The translations under genes and the position numbers were made by a program. Positions 1 to 8,634 of a stretch of DNA of 64,000 nt are shown here, piece by piece (the stretch's first letter is position 1; each line of letters starts with the position of its first letter). The notes beneath the pieces are model-generated. The model was not told the DNA's origin. It ran no database searches and saw only the letters and a list, made by a program, of their open reading frames with translations. The stretch spans positions 62,001 to 126,000 of the forward strand of contig JASSUL010000003.1 of assembly GCA_031963005.1 (NCBI GenBank), read 5' to 3'. The stretch is from JASSUD01 sp031963005 (GTDB taxonomy: Bacteria; Pseudomonadota; Gammaproteobacteria; Burkholderiales; Burkholderiaceae).

Positions 1-2
1 GG

Positions 3-125
3 CGCTCTGTATTAAATATGCTAAACAAAGGGTTAAGCTCAAGCGAGATTATTAACTACACTGGCTTTGAGGCGAGCCAAGTACTTGAAATTATCAAAAA
101 TAAAGATACCGACATTAAAATATAA
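3..125 (+). CDS. C-terminal tail of a nuclease/transposase-like protein (partial)
   Basis: An open frame enters from the left edge and ends with TAA at 123-125. The visible 40 residues end in a short helix-turn-helix-like tail (GLSSSEIINYTGF, then a charged end). Tails of this form, 'kGls.eeI...TGl...', are typical of Rpn/PD-(D/E)XK nuclease-family transposase-like proteins, which are common in symbiont genomes. The catalytic part lies outside the window, so the assignment rests on the tail alone. A strong terminator follows 30 bp downstream, which supports this being the true 3' end of a transcribed gene. Confidence 0.35.
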   Translation, partial: RSVLNMLNKGLSSSEIINYTGFEASQVLEIIKNKDTDIKI

Positions 126-154
126 TAGACGCGCTTTACGCCGTTAGCAAACAT

Positions 155-192
155 AAACCCCCTTCGACTTGATAAGCGCGAAGGGGGTTTTT
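155..192 (+). terminator. Rho-independent terminator
   Basis: A perfect 12-bp stem (AAACCCCCTTCG at 155-166 pairing with CGAAGGGGGTTT at 179-190) has a 12-nt loop and runs into TTTTTATT. It lies 30 bp after the stop of the partial gene at the left edge and would end that transcript. Confidence 0.8.
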
Positions 193-550
193 ATTGCAAT
201 GCTGCAAATAATGATTAGTGCTCCGTACCTGTGCGGCAGGTCAGGGACCGGCGCGTGCACTGTAGGCGGCATATTCAGGCTAATGCCTATCATGCTCAAA
301 ATGCCTTGTATGCTCGGCAGTTTGTGTCCTGTAGCAGTTAAAAGTCATCCCTCTCTTTGAGCTTGCTGACTGTCAAAGTGGGCTTTTATACGCAAGGCTT
401 ATTGAAGAATCTGTAGCAAAAGTCATTTTGGGTACTCTAGGATAGGGATCCAATCCAAGTAGTCGCCGTTATGCCTATTGCCATACCAAAGGGTATGCCG
501 CTATACATGAAGTCCCTACATTTCCCGCAGTACAACTAAAGCAAAAAATA
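193..550. other. Intergenic stretch, no gene recognised
   Basis: The only open frame here starts inside the terminator loop and its product resembles nothing, so it is taken as chance. No RNA gene or clear repeat was seen. The stretch probably holds the promoter of the downstream hydrolase, but no convincing -35/-10 pair was found. Confidence 0.4.
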
Positions 551-1234
551 ATGATGAGTGAAAGCGCCCCCCTTACCCTTAACCGCCCCACCCTCCCTGT
601 CAAAGGGAAAAATCATGCATTCGATATAGCACGGGTCTTCTGCATCGGCCGCAACTATTCAAAAAATCCCAGCGCCGAGGTGAAAAACGAGCAAAACGTC
701 GTGCTATTTATGAAAGATCCTTTCATGATTTCATCTGCAGACGGCGAGCTCTTGTATCCAAACGGAACCCACAAACTACGCCATGAAATCGAATTGGTCG
801 TTGCTATAGGAAAAGGGGGTAAAGATATTGCTACAGAAGCCTCAGAATCCCATATCTTGGGGTATGCAGCGGGAATCGACTTTACGAAATACGATGTGCA
901 AGAACATGCAAAACAGGCAGGCTATCCCTGGGACCTGTGTAAATCATTCCCAGGATGCGCACCTTGTACCTCAATTATCCCAAAAGAAAAATTTAAGCCG
1001 TCCCACAACAGAATTTGGCTCACCCGCAATGGCGAGGAAGTCCAAGACGGCCATCTAGGCCAAATGATTTGGACCATTCCAGAAATCATTTCCATGATAT
1101 CCCGACACTTCACCCTACTGCCTGGCGATCTTATTTTCACAGGCACGCCCATAGGCGCTGGAATGACTGAGCCAGGTGATTATCTGGTGGGAGGGATAGA
1201 TGGTTTGGTGGAATTTAATTTGATGATTAAATAA
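551..1234 (+). CDS. Fumarylacetoacetate hydrolase family protein
   Basis: This 227-residue single-domain FAH-fold protein has the size of YcgM/fumarylpyruvate hydrolase-type enzymes, which cleave carbon-carbon bonds in small diketo acids or decarboxylate them, using Mg2+. Visible features are the metal-ligand motif HEIELVVAIG (E79 and E81), the GYAAGID segment (D110, third ligand), a WDLCKSFPGCAP substrate-pocket stretch, and GDLIFTGTP near the C-terminus. The usual 'KSFD' is KSFP here. Members of this family act in aromatic or tyrosine catabolism or as oxaloacetate decarboxylases; the sequence does not decide between them. The gene stands alone: terminator upstream, IS debris downstream. The start is ATG ATG at 551; no good ribosome site precedes it, so initiation at the second ATG is equally possible. 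Confidence 0.88.
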   Translation: MMSESAPLTLNRPTLPVKGKNHAFDIARVFCIGRNYSKNPSAEVKNEQNVVLFMKDPFMISSADGELLYPNGTHKLRHEIELVVAIGKGGKDIATEASESHILGYAAGIDFTKYDVQEHAKQAGYPWDLCKSFPGCAPCTSIIPKEKFKPSHNRIWLTRNGEEVQDGHLGQMIWTIPEIISMISRHFTLLPGDLIFTGTPIGAGMTEPGDYLVGGIDGLVEFNLMIK

Positions 1235-1239
1235 GCTCA

Positions 1240-1387
1240 GCAGGGTAATCCCCCGGTTTGCCTTAGCGCAAACGCAATTTGTTCTTCCGTATATCTGGAT
1301 TTCTTCACGGCACAACCTCCTTATAAGTATGAAAATCGTGCCAAATTTTTCCAGTTTTGGATGGGCCAGTTTTTTGAGTCAGGGTCA
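1240..1387 (-). mobile_element. IS3-family left-end relic with start of orfA
   Basis: Read on the minus strand, the segment begins with an end-like TGACCCTGACTC (1376-1387), then a strong ribosome site AAGGAGGT, then a GTG-started frame at 1308. That frame encodes VKKSRYTEEQIAFALRQT before leaving the family pattern and stopping. This N-terminus is characteristic of the OrfA helix-turn-helix of IS3-family (IS407-like) elements. Only the tip remains; the rest of orfA and all of orfB are absent. It is a dead fragment adjoining the 3' end of the hydrolase gene. Confidence 0.75.
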
Positions 1388-1617
1388 AATTTTTCGTATA
1401 TGCATCTATTTTTTCTGCAAAGAGCTAGGCAAAAAATCTACGGAAACTACACTGTAAGCACTATATAGATTGTATGCCCATAGTTTCAAAAGCTTGGTGA
1501 TGATAATTAAAAGTATGCCCCCAATAAAGAGCATTTTGAATTAAGAACTGCAGGATAATTTTCTTTTTAAGCGAATAAAATAACTGATGAAGGTATTTTA
1601 ATTTTTTGGAGAAAAAA

Positions 1618-2181
1618 ATGAAACCATCAGAAAGTAAATTACCAGGCTATAATCTGATAACCAATCTAAAAAGTGAAAATCTTAAAAAAATTTCACAGCA
1701 GTCAAGAAAAATAGGGAAGAAAAAAATATCTGGAAATTTTCAGTTGTTAGCAAACACAGGGAAAATACAACTCATTAAAATAGAAAGTAACTATAAGCAC
1801 CGCAGTTCTGGTATTTCAAAAATTGCAAGGACTGAAAGAACTGCAAGGATTGAAAGTACTGCAAAGGCTGAAGAAATTATTAACAAGTCTTCGGAGGATA
1901 AGTATATTAAAGACTATGCTTCTTTCCTAAAAATTGAACCAAATACATTACTAAAGATGCTTATTTCTCCAAAAAATATAGATAATGATCATGATGATGC
2001 AAATAAGGAATTTTTAAATTTAGTTATTAATAAAGAATATAATTATAATATTTATGTAAAATCATTTAATATGGGGGAAGCGAAAAATATAAGAAAAACC
2101 ATTCGAGTTATTGCAGCAACAGATGAGAAAAATAATATTACATTTATTCATCCATTTCCACTTCCACACATAAAAAACTGA
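1618..2181 (+). CDS. AT-rich orphan protein, function unknown
   Basis: This 187-residue protein is lysine-, asparagine- and isoleucine-rich, in DNA clearly richer in A+T than its neighbours. ATG 1618 is chosen because TTTGGAG sits six bases upstream; the longer frame would need the TTG at 1606. The N-terminal ~100 residues are basic and low-complexity, with a loose repeat of the form 'IARTERTARIESTAKAEE' near residues 70-90. The C-terminus holds a compact segment (YNIYVKSFNMGEAKNIRKT, then IRVIAATDEKNNITFIHPFP) whose strand pattern and histidine ending recall small toxin or RNase-fold domains; this is only an impression. No signal peptide or membrane helix is seen. It lies between two IS3-family relics, so acquisition by transfer is plausible. 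I do not recognise the family. Confidence 0.6.
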   Translation: MKPSESKLPGYNLITNLKSENLKKISQQSRKIGKKKISGNFQLLANTGKIQLIKIESNYKHRSSGISKIARTERTARIESTAKAEEIINKSSEDKYIKDYASFLKIEPNTLLKMLISPKNIDNDHDDANKEFLNLVINKEYNYNIYVKSFNMGEAKNIRKTIRVIAATDEKNNITFIHPFPLPHIKN

Positions 2182-2202
2182 CTGATAAAAAGGAAGTGTT
2201 AC

Positions 2203-2660
2203 ATGAAGCAATCTAGATTTTCAGAAAGCTAAATCATCAGCATCCTGAAGTAATCAGAGGCAGGAGCGCCTGCTCCAGAGTTGTGCAGAGAGCATGGTAT
2301 GAGTTCAGCGATGTTCTACAAATGACAAAGTAAATATGGCTCCATGGATGCCTTGATGATCTCAAAGTTCAAGAAGATGTATGCGGAAAAAAGACTGACG
2401 TCAGAAATAATCCAGGAAGCCATGCAAAAAAGCTCGATTTTTCCTGACCAGGCACGCCTATCAATAATGACAAAGTTGAATCCTTTAACGGGCGCTTTCG
2501 GCAAGAGTGCCTCAATGCCCATTGATTCTTGCCCTTAGACGATGCGAAAGGCAAAATCGAAGCCTGGTGACAGTACTATAACGAGGAACGTCCCCATTCT
2601 GCAAATGACTTGATGACACCCGTCGAATTCACACGTCAGTGCTCAAATTTGGCCATTTAA
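2203..2660 (+). pseudogene. IS3-family transposase, internally deleted and frameshifted
   Basis: A ribosome site (AGGAAG) and ATG at 2203 open a decayed transposase. The first frame reads MKQSRFSES*IISIL, then ELCREHGMSSAMFYK, then KKMYAEKRLTSEIIQEAMQK, the canonical OrfA segment, with three in-frame stops. At about 2440 it jumps into another frame reading ESFNGRFRQECLNAH*F, EAW*QYYNEERPHSA and MTPVEF, the C-terminal end of the OrfB DDE integrase domain. The central part of OrfB, with its first catalytic aspartates, is deleted. TGA codons at positions where family members carry Trp or Arg show ordinary mutational decay. It belongs to a different IS3 subgroup from the relic at 1240-1387. Confidence 0.9.
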
Positions 2661-2689
2661 TATCATTCCAAAAGCCAAATTTTTCCACT

Positions 2690-4210
2690 TTAAAGTGGTC
2701 CTAAAAATGGAGTACGGCCAGCATTTATTACCGTATTGAACGTATTTCTGGGTTTATCTATAGCAGCAGAATTGAGATTAAAGGGCAGCGTTAAACAATA
2801 AAATTTATCAAAAGACCGCATAGTCAGAGTACGGCGGGTACCACTCTCGTGCACAGTGATATCTTGAATAGGTAGATCTGGTTTTATAGGACCTAGATAA
2901 GCACCCGATTCGACTGAAAAAATCTCGATAATGTGTTCATTTTTGCTGTTTATACCGGCACAGGCCAGCCATGAATTATCTGCAAAGAAGACTATCCTTT
3001 TTATAGTGTGGATAGATCCATGCAAAATATGAAAAGGCTTGCTGGGAAAAGAATTCAACCCCCCTATTTGCCAGAGTGACAGGGTAGCTGGTCCATCATT
3101 TATACCGGCTACCGCCAAGCATTTTCCATCTGATGAAACCGCTAATGCGGTTATTTTTTTTATTGCGTGTTTTAATTCTTTTTGTGTTCTTTTTGCATTC
3201 TGTAGTAAATATAAATGCACTACATTTTCGCTAGCGCATGCAAGCCATTCATCGCGAATAAAAATGGGGTGAATACCATCTGGATTGGATGCTAAAGAAA
3301 AAGAGGGCTGATTTAATTGCGTGATATTGCTTAAGTACAATCTATGACCAGAAGGAGATTCGCTTTGTGGGTTCTGAGAATGTACGATCCAATTCGCATC
3401 AGAAGAAAGTGCTACGCAATACGAATAATGCGTTGATTTTGAGATGATCTTATAGGGGTCAAATGCCTCGTCCAATTTCCACACATAGATGGTGTCGCAA
3501 CCGCTTGCAATAATATATTCACCATTAGGGGAAAAACACAGCCTCTCATAGCCGTTATCTGTAGTTTTTCGCTCAAAAGAAAGCACATGTTCTAGAGTGG
3601 CTGGGTTGTATAGACGAATTTCACATTTATGGAGGCTAGCTACAGCAAGCCACTGCCCATTTGGAGAAAAGCAGTGAGAATGAAGAGAATACCCAGGGGA
3701 TTGTAGCTCCCCTATATACTCACACTCCTCACTTCTCATCGAGTGTGGCACGGGTGTTTGGGTATTTAGAATTTCTGCATCAACACAGGCATCAGGAGTA
3801 GCGCTGTCACTTATTATGGGTGAGGCATATAGCACTATTGAGCTTTGAGAATCATCATAAGGCCCTTTATACATTTGCGTATCTATGGTTTGGCTATGGC
3901 CTGGAATATAGTCTTCTTCAAGAATAGATTCCTGCTCAGCTGCGGCTTTTACCTCATGATCATGCCTTGTATCGTGTTTGACTGGCCTTGGGTAAGGCTC
4001 CATTCTTTGAGCGGAGCCCCCTGCATACCCTAAACGATTTATACGATCCACTTGCTTCTCCCGCATCGATATAGTCAAAAAGTCTAGCTGCAATACAGCA
4101 CAGCTAATGCTTACCTCTTTTCTATGCCATTTTCTACACCCTCGTCTATCGAACCGATTACGCATACCTCCTCTATGCGATTTACCGATAGCCAGGCATA
4201 CATATGCCAT
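2690..4210 (-). CDS. WD40-repeat protein with long disordered N-terminus
   Basis: Up to 506 residues. From about residue 170 onwards there is a series of WD40-like blades marked by recurring 'CFSPNGQWLAVAS...IRLYN', 'CFSPNGEYIIASG...IYVWKL', 'AVSSDGKCLAVAG...LSLWQ' and 'FFADNSWLACAG' units, enough for a six- or seven-blade beta-propeller, a protein-protein interaction scaffold. The first ~150 residues are basic then acidic/polar and probably unstructured. No catalytic domain is fused. The start is uncertain: ATG 4210 is two bases from a 21-bp hairpin, and a strong AGGAGGT lies inside the gene directly before the ATG at residue 16. WD40 proteins without an enzyme partner are uncommon in bacteria and some act on host proteins; a role in host interaction here is only a possibility. 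It is flanked by IS debris and dnaJ. Confidence 0.75.
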   Translation of the reverse strand: MAYVCLAIGKSHRGGMRNRFDRRGCRKWHRKEVSISCAVLQLDFLTISMREKQVDRINRLGYAGGSAQRMEPYPRPVKHDTRHDHEVKAAAEQESILEEDYIPGHSQTIDTQMYKGPYDDSQSSIVLYASPIISDSATPDACVDAEILNTQTPVPHSMRSEECEYIGELQSPGYSLHSHCFSPNGQWLAVASLHKCEIRLYNPATLEHVLSFERKTTDNGYERLCFSPNGEYIIASGCDTIYVWKLDEAFDPYKIISKSTHYSYCVALSSDANWIVHSQNPQSESPSGHRLYLSNITQLNQPSFSLASNPDGIHPIFIRDEWLACASENVVHLYLLQNAKRTQKELKHAIKKITALAVSSDGKCLAVAGINDGPATLSLWQIGGLNSFPSKPFHILHGSIHTIKRIVFFADNSWLACAGINSKNEHIIEIFSVESGAYLGPIKPDLPIQDITVHESGTRRTLTMRSFDKFYCLTLPFNLNSAAIDKPRNTFNTVINAGRTPFLGPL

Positions 4211-4211
4211 T

Positions 4212-4265
4212 TAACTAACAAGCCCCTGAAAAAATCATTTTCAGGGGCTTGTTAGTTACCTTTTT
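4212..4265. terminator. 21-bp perfect hairpin downstream of dnaJ
   Basis: TAACTAACAAGCCCCTGAAAA (4212-4232) pairs perfectly with 4238-4258 across a 5-nt loop. A run of seven T follows on the plus strand (4261-4267); on the minus strand the U-tract is poor. It lies 50 bp after the dnaJ stop and is probably its terminator, perhaps with bidirectional activity. It abuts the longest possible start of the WD40 gene. Confidence 0.7.
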
Positions 4266-4311
4266 TTACCAGGCATTCCTATGGAAGAAGCCCTAGTAAA
4301 AGCCGGTGCGT

Positions 4312-5469
4312 TCAATCAAAAAACTGCTTCACTCTGTCAAACCAACTCTTGCTCTGCGGGCTATGCTTAGTGCCATTTTCCTGTAGTGACTGTGCAAATT
4401 GCGTTAACAGGGCACGTTGCTGCTCGGTCAATTTAACAGGGGTTTCAAGTTGAATATGTACGTATAAATCCCCGTGGGTATTATTGTGTACATTTTTCAT
4501 CCCTTTTCCACGCAAACGGAATGTTTTTCCAGATTGCGTGCCTTCAGGCACAGTGAAACTGGCACGGCCATGCAAGGTGGGGACTTCAATCTCTCCGCCC
4601 AATGCTGCCGTGGTAAACGCAATAGGCATACGGCAATGCAAATCATTTTCATCGCGCTCAAATACATCATGCGGCTTGATATGCACTTCAATATATAAAT
4701 CGCCAGGAGGTCCTGAATTTTGACCAGGCTCTCCATTTCCTGACGAACGGATGCGCATGCCGTCGTCTATTCCAGCGGGAATATGCACTGCCAACGTTTT
4801 ATTGCGTTTTATTTTCCCTTCACCATGACAAGTAGCGCAGGGATGCGGAATATATCGACCGTTTCCATGGCATTTATGGCAAGGTTGCTGAAGGCTAAAA
4901 AAGCCCTGTGACATACGTATCGTGCCTGTGCCTCTACACAATTCGCAAGTCTGAGGTTTAGTACCTTCCTTCGCTCCAGAGCCCTTACAGGTTTTACAAT
5001 CATCCCAGCTAGGCACGCGAATTTGTGCGTCATGCCCACGCGCAGCTTGCTCGAGCGTAATTTCCATTCGGTAGCGTAGATCTGCGCCGCGGAAAACGCG
5101 TGGCCCCGAAGACGCCTCATCTGCAGTCGCACCAAAAATATCGCCGAAAATATCGCCAAAGTTTTGTGAAAAGCCTTGAAACCCGTGGAATCCATGCGTA
5201 TGACCGCCCCCGCTGCCGCCCATGCTAGGGTCTACTCCAGCATGGCCGAATCGGTCATAGGCGGCCCGTTTTTGCGCATCACTCAGAACCTCATAAGCTT
5301 CTTTGACTTCTTTGAAGTGCTCTTCTGCTTCTTTGCTACCAGGGTTGCGATCTGGATGAAATTTCATCGCTAACCGGCGGTAGGATTTTTTTATCTCGTC
5401 TTCACTCGCATTTTTTGCAACGCTGAGGATTTCGTAATAATCGCGCTTTGACGCGCCCTCTTTTGCCAT
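4312..5469 (-). CDS. dnaJ: Chaperone protein DnaJ (Hsp40)
   Basis: Full-length type I J-protein of 385 residues, the cytoplasmic co-chaperone that delivers unfolded substrate to DnaK and stimulates its ATPase. The J domain is at residues 8-75 with the HPD motif in FHPDRNPGS. A Gly/Phe/His-rich linker follows (about 80-125). The zinc-finger region has four CxxCxGxG repeats: CKTCKGSG, CELCRGTG, CHKCHGNG and CATCHGEG. The C-terminal peptide-binding and dimerisation domain follows. It lies downstream of dnaK on the same strand with a 204-bp gap containing a moderate terminator, so dnaJ may have its own promoter as well as read-through. The ATG at 5469 gives the usual MAKEGASKRDYYEIL start. Confidence 0.98.
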   Translation of the reverse strand: MAKEGASKRDYYEILSVAKNASEDEIKKSYRRLAMKFHPDRNPGSKEAEEHFKEVKEAYEVLSDAQKRAAYDRFGHAGVDPSMGGSGGGHTHGFHGFQGFSQNFGDIFGDIFGATADEASSGPRVFRGADLRYRMEITLEQAARGHDAQIRVPSWDDCKTCKGSGAKEGTKPQTCELCRGTGTIRMSQGFFSLQQPCHKCHGNGRYIPHPCATCHGEGKIKRNKTLAVHIPAGIDDGMRIRSSGNGEPGQNSGPPGDLYIEVHIKPHDVFERDENDLHCRMPIAFTTAALGGEIEVPTLHGRASFTVPEGTQSGKTFRLRGKGMKNVHNNTHGDLYVHIQLETPVKLTEQQRALLTQFAQSLQENGTKHSPQSKSWFDRVKQFFD

Positions 5470-5621
5470 TGTGGTTGAATGTCCTTAAAACTGCCCAGAA
5501 TTTTTGACAGGCTCACTGTCTAAAAATTCTCCCAAAATGCTTTCACTTGAAAAAGTCTATAGCGCGGAATTAAAACTAGCCTTTAGTACTAATAATCCCG
5601 CGCTCACATCACCCTAGATAC

Positions 5622-5654
5622 TTATAAAGAAGGGCCCGCATTTGAGCCCTTTTT
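5622..5654 (-). terminator. Short hairpin after dnaK
   Basis: On the minus strand AAGGGC (5646-5651) pairs with GCCCTT (5630-5635) around a 10-nt loop, followed by CTTTAT. The plus strand carries the better T-run. It lies 20 bp past the dnaK stop, so it may attenuate rather than stop transcription into dnaJ. Confidence 0.5.
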
Positions 5655-5673
5655 AAAGATGAATGGTGGTGTT

Positions 5674-7644
5674 TTAGTCCTTTTTCACTTCTGTAAATTC
5701 GGCATCTAACACATCATCTTGCGCTTTATCTGCCGTTTTTGCATTGGACGATGCTGAGGATTCTTCTGCTTGCTGCCCAGCCTGCATGTTCTCTTTAAAT
5801 GCATCTAAATTGTCAAGCATTCCGCTCAGTTTTGCAGAAGCCTCTTCCAGCGCTTTGGTTTTTTCATCAATAGTGGCTTTATCTGCCTCTTTATCTTTGA
5901 GCGTTTCTTCCAAAGCTTTGACTGCCGTGTCGATCTGCGCTTTTTCTTCTTCGCTCAGTTTATCGCCCTTTTCAGTCAGACCCTTTTGGGTGCTGTGCAC
6001 TAATGCTTCAGCACGGTTACGCGATTCGACCAATTCACGCGCCTTGCGATCTTCTTCTGCATTCACTTCGGCATCTTTGACCATCGCTTGAATTTCTGCT
6101 TCAGAAAGACCCGAATTGGCTTTGATCGTAATTTTATTCGCTTTGCCGCTGGCTTTATCTTTTGCCTGCACATGCAAAATACCGTCTGCATCGATATCAA
6201 AACCTACTTCAATTTGCGGTACGCCCCGTGGTGCAGCATCAATGCCTTCCAAATTAAATTCGCCCAACGGTTTGTTATGCGCACACATTTCGCGCTCACC
6301 TTGGAATACTTTAATCGTCACCGCAGGTTGATTATCGTCTGCAGTAGAAAAGACCTGGAGTTGCTTTGTAGGAATGGTCGTGTTTTTCGTAATGAGCTTT
6401 GTCATCACGCCACCTAAGGTTTCAATTCCCAAAGATAACGGCGTGACGTCTAATAACAACACATCCCGACGATCCCCAGAAAGCACCTGACCTTGAATAG
6501 CCGCTCCTACAGCAACTGCTTCATCAGGATTAACATCTTTGCGAGGCTCTTGACCAAAAAAGGCCTTTACGGTGTCTTGGACTTTAGGCATGCGTGTCAT
6601 ACCGCCTACCAAGATCACATCATCGATATCGGCTACGTCTATACCGGCATCTTTAATAGCAGTCCGGCAAGGCGCTACGGTGCGTTCAATCAACTCATCG
6701 ACCAGGGATTCGAGTTTTGCGCGGGACAAACTGATATTCAAATGCTTGGGCCCACTCGCATCTGCAGTGATATAGGGAAGATTAATTTCCGTTTTTTGAG
6801 AACTAGAGAGTTCGATTTTGGCTTTTTCAGCTGCTTCTTTTAAGCGCTGCAATGCAAGCACATCTTTAGAAAGATCGACACCTTGCTCTTTTTTAAATTC
6901 GCCAATGACATAATCGATAATGCGTTGGTCAAAGTCTTCTCCGCCCAAGAAGGTATCGCCATTGGTGGAAAGCACTTCAAATTGTTTTTCGCCATCTACA
7001 TCAGCGATTTCAATAATCGAAACATCAAACGTGCCGCCGCCCAAGTCATAGACCGCAATTTTACGATCGCCTTTTTCTGATTTATCCAGGCCAAAAGCAA
7101 GCGCTGCTGCAGTAGGTTCATTAATAATACGCTTAACTTCCAAACCGGCAATACGGCCTGCATCTTTCGTAGCTTGGCGTTGACTGTCATTGAAGTAAGC
7201 GGGAACGGTAATCACCGCTTCTGTGACGGTTTCGCCCAGATATGCTTCTGCCGTTTCTTTCATTTTTCGCAGTACTTCTGCAGAAATTTGCGGCGGAGCT
7301 AATTCTTGATCGCGTACTTTGATCCAAGCATCTCCATTGTCGGCTTTGATAATTTCATAAGGCATCAAGCCAATATCTTTTTGTACGGCTTTTTCTTCAA
7401 ATTGACGACCAATCAAGCGTTTGACGGCATATAAAGTATTTCTAGGATTGGCAACCGCTTGACGTTTTGCAGGAGCACCTACTAGGATTTCTCCGTCTTC
7501 ACGATACGCAATAATAGAAGGTGTCGTGCGCGCACCTTCTGCATTTTCAATCACTCGAGGTTGATTGCCTTCGAGAATCGCTAGGCAGGAATTAGTCGTA
7601 CCTAAGTCAATACCAATAATGATTTTGCTTTTGCTTTTGGCCAT
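5674..7644 (-). CDS. dnaK: Chaperone protein DnaK (Hsp70)
   Basis: Complete Hsp70 of 656 residues. The nucleotide-binding domain carries GIDLGTTNSCLA near residue 11, the phosphate-2 loop in VYDLGGGTFDVSI and the adenosine motif ILVGGMTRMP. The interdomain linker is seen as DVLLLDVTPLSLGIE. A substrate-binding beta-domain and helical lid follow, ending in an acidic ...LDAEFTEVKKD tail. It acts with DnaJ and GrpE in folding new and stress-damaged proteins in the cytoplasm. It is second in the grpE-dnaK-dnaJ minus-strand set. The 201-bp gap to grpE shows no clear heat-shock promoter; the only good sigma-32-like site found lies upstream of grpE. Confidence 0.99.
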   Translation of the reverse strand: MAKSKSKIIIGIDLGTTNSCLAILEGNQPRVIENAEGARTTPSIIAYREDGEILVGAPAKRQAVANPRNTLYAVKRLIGRQFEEKAVQKDIGLMPYEIIKADNGDAWIKVRDQELAPPQISAEVLRKMKETAEAYLGETVTEAVITVPAYFNDSQRQATKDAGRIAGLEVKRIINEPTAAALAFGLDKSEKGDRKIAVYDLGGGTFDVSIIEIADVDGEKQFEVLSTNGDTFLGGEDFDQRIIDYVIGEFKKEQGVDLSKDVLALQRLKEAAEKAKIELSSSQKTEINLPYITADASGPKHLNISLSRAKLESLVDELIERTVAPCRTAIKDAGIDVADIDDVILVGGMTRMPKVQDTVKAFFGQEPRKDVNPDEAVAVGAAIQGQVLSGDRRDVLLLDVTPLSLGIETLGGVMTKLITKNTTIPTKQLQVFSTADDNQPAVTIKVFQGEREMCAHNKPLGEFNLEGIDAAPRGVPQIEVGFDIDADGILHVQAKDKASGKANKITIKANSGLSEAEIQAMVKDAEVNAEEDRKARELVESRNRAEALVHSTQKGLTEKGDKLSEEEKAQIDTAVKALEETLKDKEADKATIDEKTKALEEASAKLSGMLDNLDAFKENMQAGQQAEESSASSNAKTADKAQDDVLDAEFTEVKKD

Positions 7645-7845
7645 TAAAAATCTCCTGAATCATCGAATAAGGGTGCAGCGATACCGCTGCAAAAATAAAA
7701 ATGCATACACGCTTGCGTACAGCGACTCACAGCAAGATAGCCCACATATTGCCAATGGAGCGCCTGCAGAGTCCGCCATACAGCGAGCTGTTGAAACTAT
7801 TAAAGCATGGCTAGTAAATAGGGATATATGACTTTTTTTCAATAC

Positions 7846-8442
7846 TTAAGATTGACAAACAGTCACCAATGCCGGCCGCAATACTCGGTCCGCTATCAAA
7901 TACCCTTTTTGCAGCACGGTCACCACCGTATTCACTGCTTGCTCTGCCGGTACCATAGCAATCACCTGATGCCGATGAGGATCAAACGCTTCACCAACGA
8001 CAGGATCAATACAAGTCACCCGCCCCTTTTCCAGCGCCGAGCGAAGCTGACGCAAGGTGAGATCGATCCCATCGCGCATTTTGCTCACATCCTCGCCAGA
8101 ATCCGCTAGTGCAGCCTCTAGGCTGTCTATGACAGGCAAAAGATGCTCTGCAAAATGTTCTATTGCAAACTTGTGTGATTTTTGTAATTCCTCTTTGGCT
8201 CTGCGGCGCGTATTTTCTGTTTCTGCTTGCGCGCGTAGCACTTGCTCTTTTAACTCTGCAAGGTCTTTTTGCAAGGCTTCTTCGCGCTTTTTATATTCTG
8301 CATCGATGGCGGTTGTAGTTGCAGAGTCTTGATCACCGGCAACCTCTTCCAATTTAGAAGGCATGCTTGCAGCTACTTCCTCTGCTGCGGTGAGATCGGA
8401 AAGCTCTGTATCTAATGAAGGGTTTTCAGTATGTTTTGTCAT
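7846..8442 (-). CDS. grpE: Nucleotide exchange factor GrpE
   Basis: The 198-residue GrpE is the dimeric exchange factor that releases ADP from DnaK. The acidic, disordered first ~50 residues are followed by a long coiled-coil helix (about 50-105, ...KRREEALQKDLAELKEQV...) and the conserved C-terminal beta-domain with FDPHRHQVIAMVPAE and GYLIADRVLRPALVTV. It lies upstream of dnaK and downstream of hemH on the same strand, with a sigma-32-type promoter in the hemH-grpE gap. In Burkholderia a small S4 RNA-binding heat-shock gene (hslR) often sits between hemH and grpE; it is absent here. Confidence 0.98.
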   Translation of the reverse strand: MTKHTENPSLDTELSDLTAAEEVAASMPSKLEEVAGDQDSATTTAIDAEYKKREEALQKDLAELKEQVLRAQAETENTRRRAKEELQKSHKFAIEHFAEHLLPVIDSLEAALADSGEDVSKMRDGIDLTLRQLRSALEKGRVTCIDPVVGEAFDPHRHQVIAMVPAEQAVNTVVTVLQKGYLIADRVLRPALVTVCQS

Positions 8443-8534
8443 ATCGTTTTATAGAAGATAAGTTTTGAAATAAGACGCTATGCAGAAAACTGCGCGTACT
8501 GAGAAAGTGTGAAACACATAAATAGATGGATGGC

Positions 8535-8562
8535 ATTTGGGGACGATATGGAAAATCACAAG
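8535..8562 (-). promoter_or_regulatory. Sigma-32 (heat-shock) promoter for grpE-dnaK-dnaJ
   Basis: On the minus strand CTTGTGA (8562-8556) is followed after 13 bases by CCCCAAAT (8542-8535), close to the sigma-32 consensus CTTGAAA-N(11-16)-CCCCATnT. It lies about 93 bases upstream of the grpE start, outside the hemH coding sequence. No CIRCE operator was seen nearby, although hrcA is present in the window. Confidence 0.65.
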
Positions 8563-8634
8563 CCCATACGCTAACCCCGGATATTCAGATATATGGGGAA
8601 TGCACAAGCCGCGCATGACCGCACACGATCCTAT

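Noticed and set aside
169..360. 63-codon frame after the first terminator
   Set aside because: It starts inside the terminator loop, has no ribosome site and no recognisable product.
7565..7831. 88-codon plus-strand frame over the dnaK start and the grpE-dnaK gap
   Set aside because: It overlaps the conserved dnaK N-terminus and has no protein-like features.
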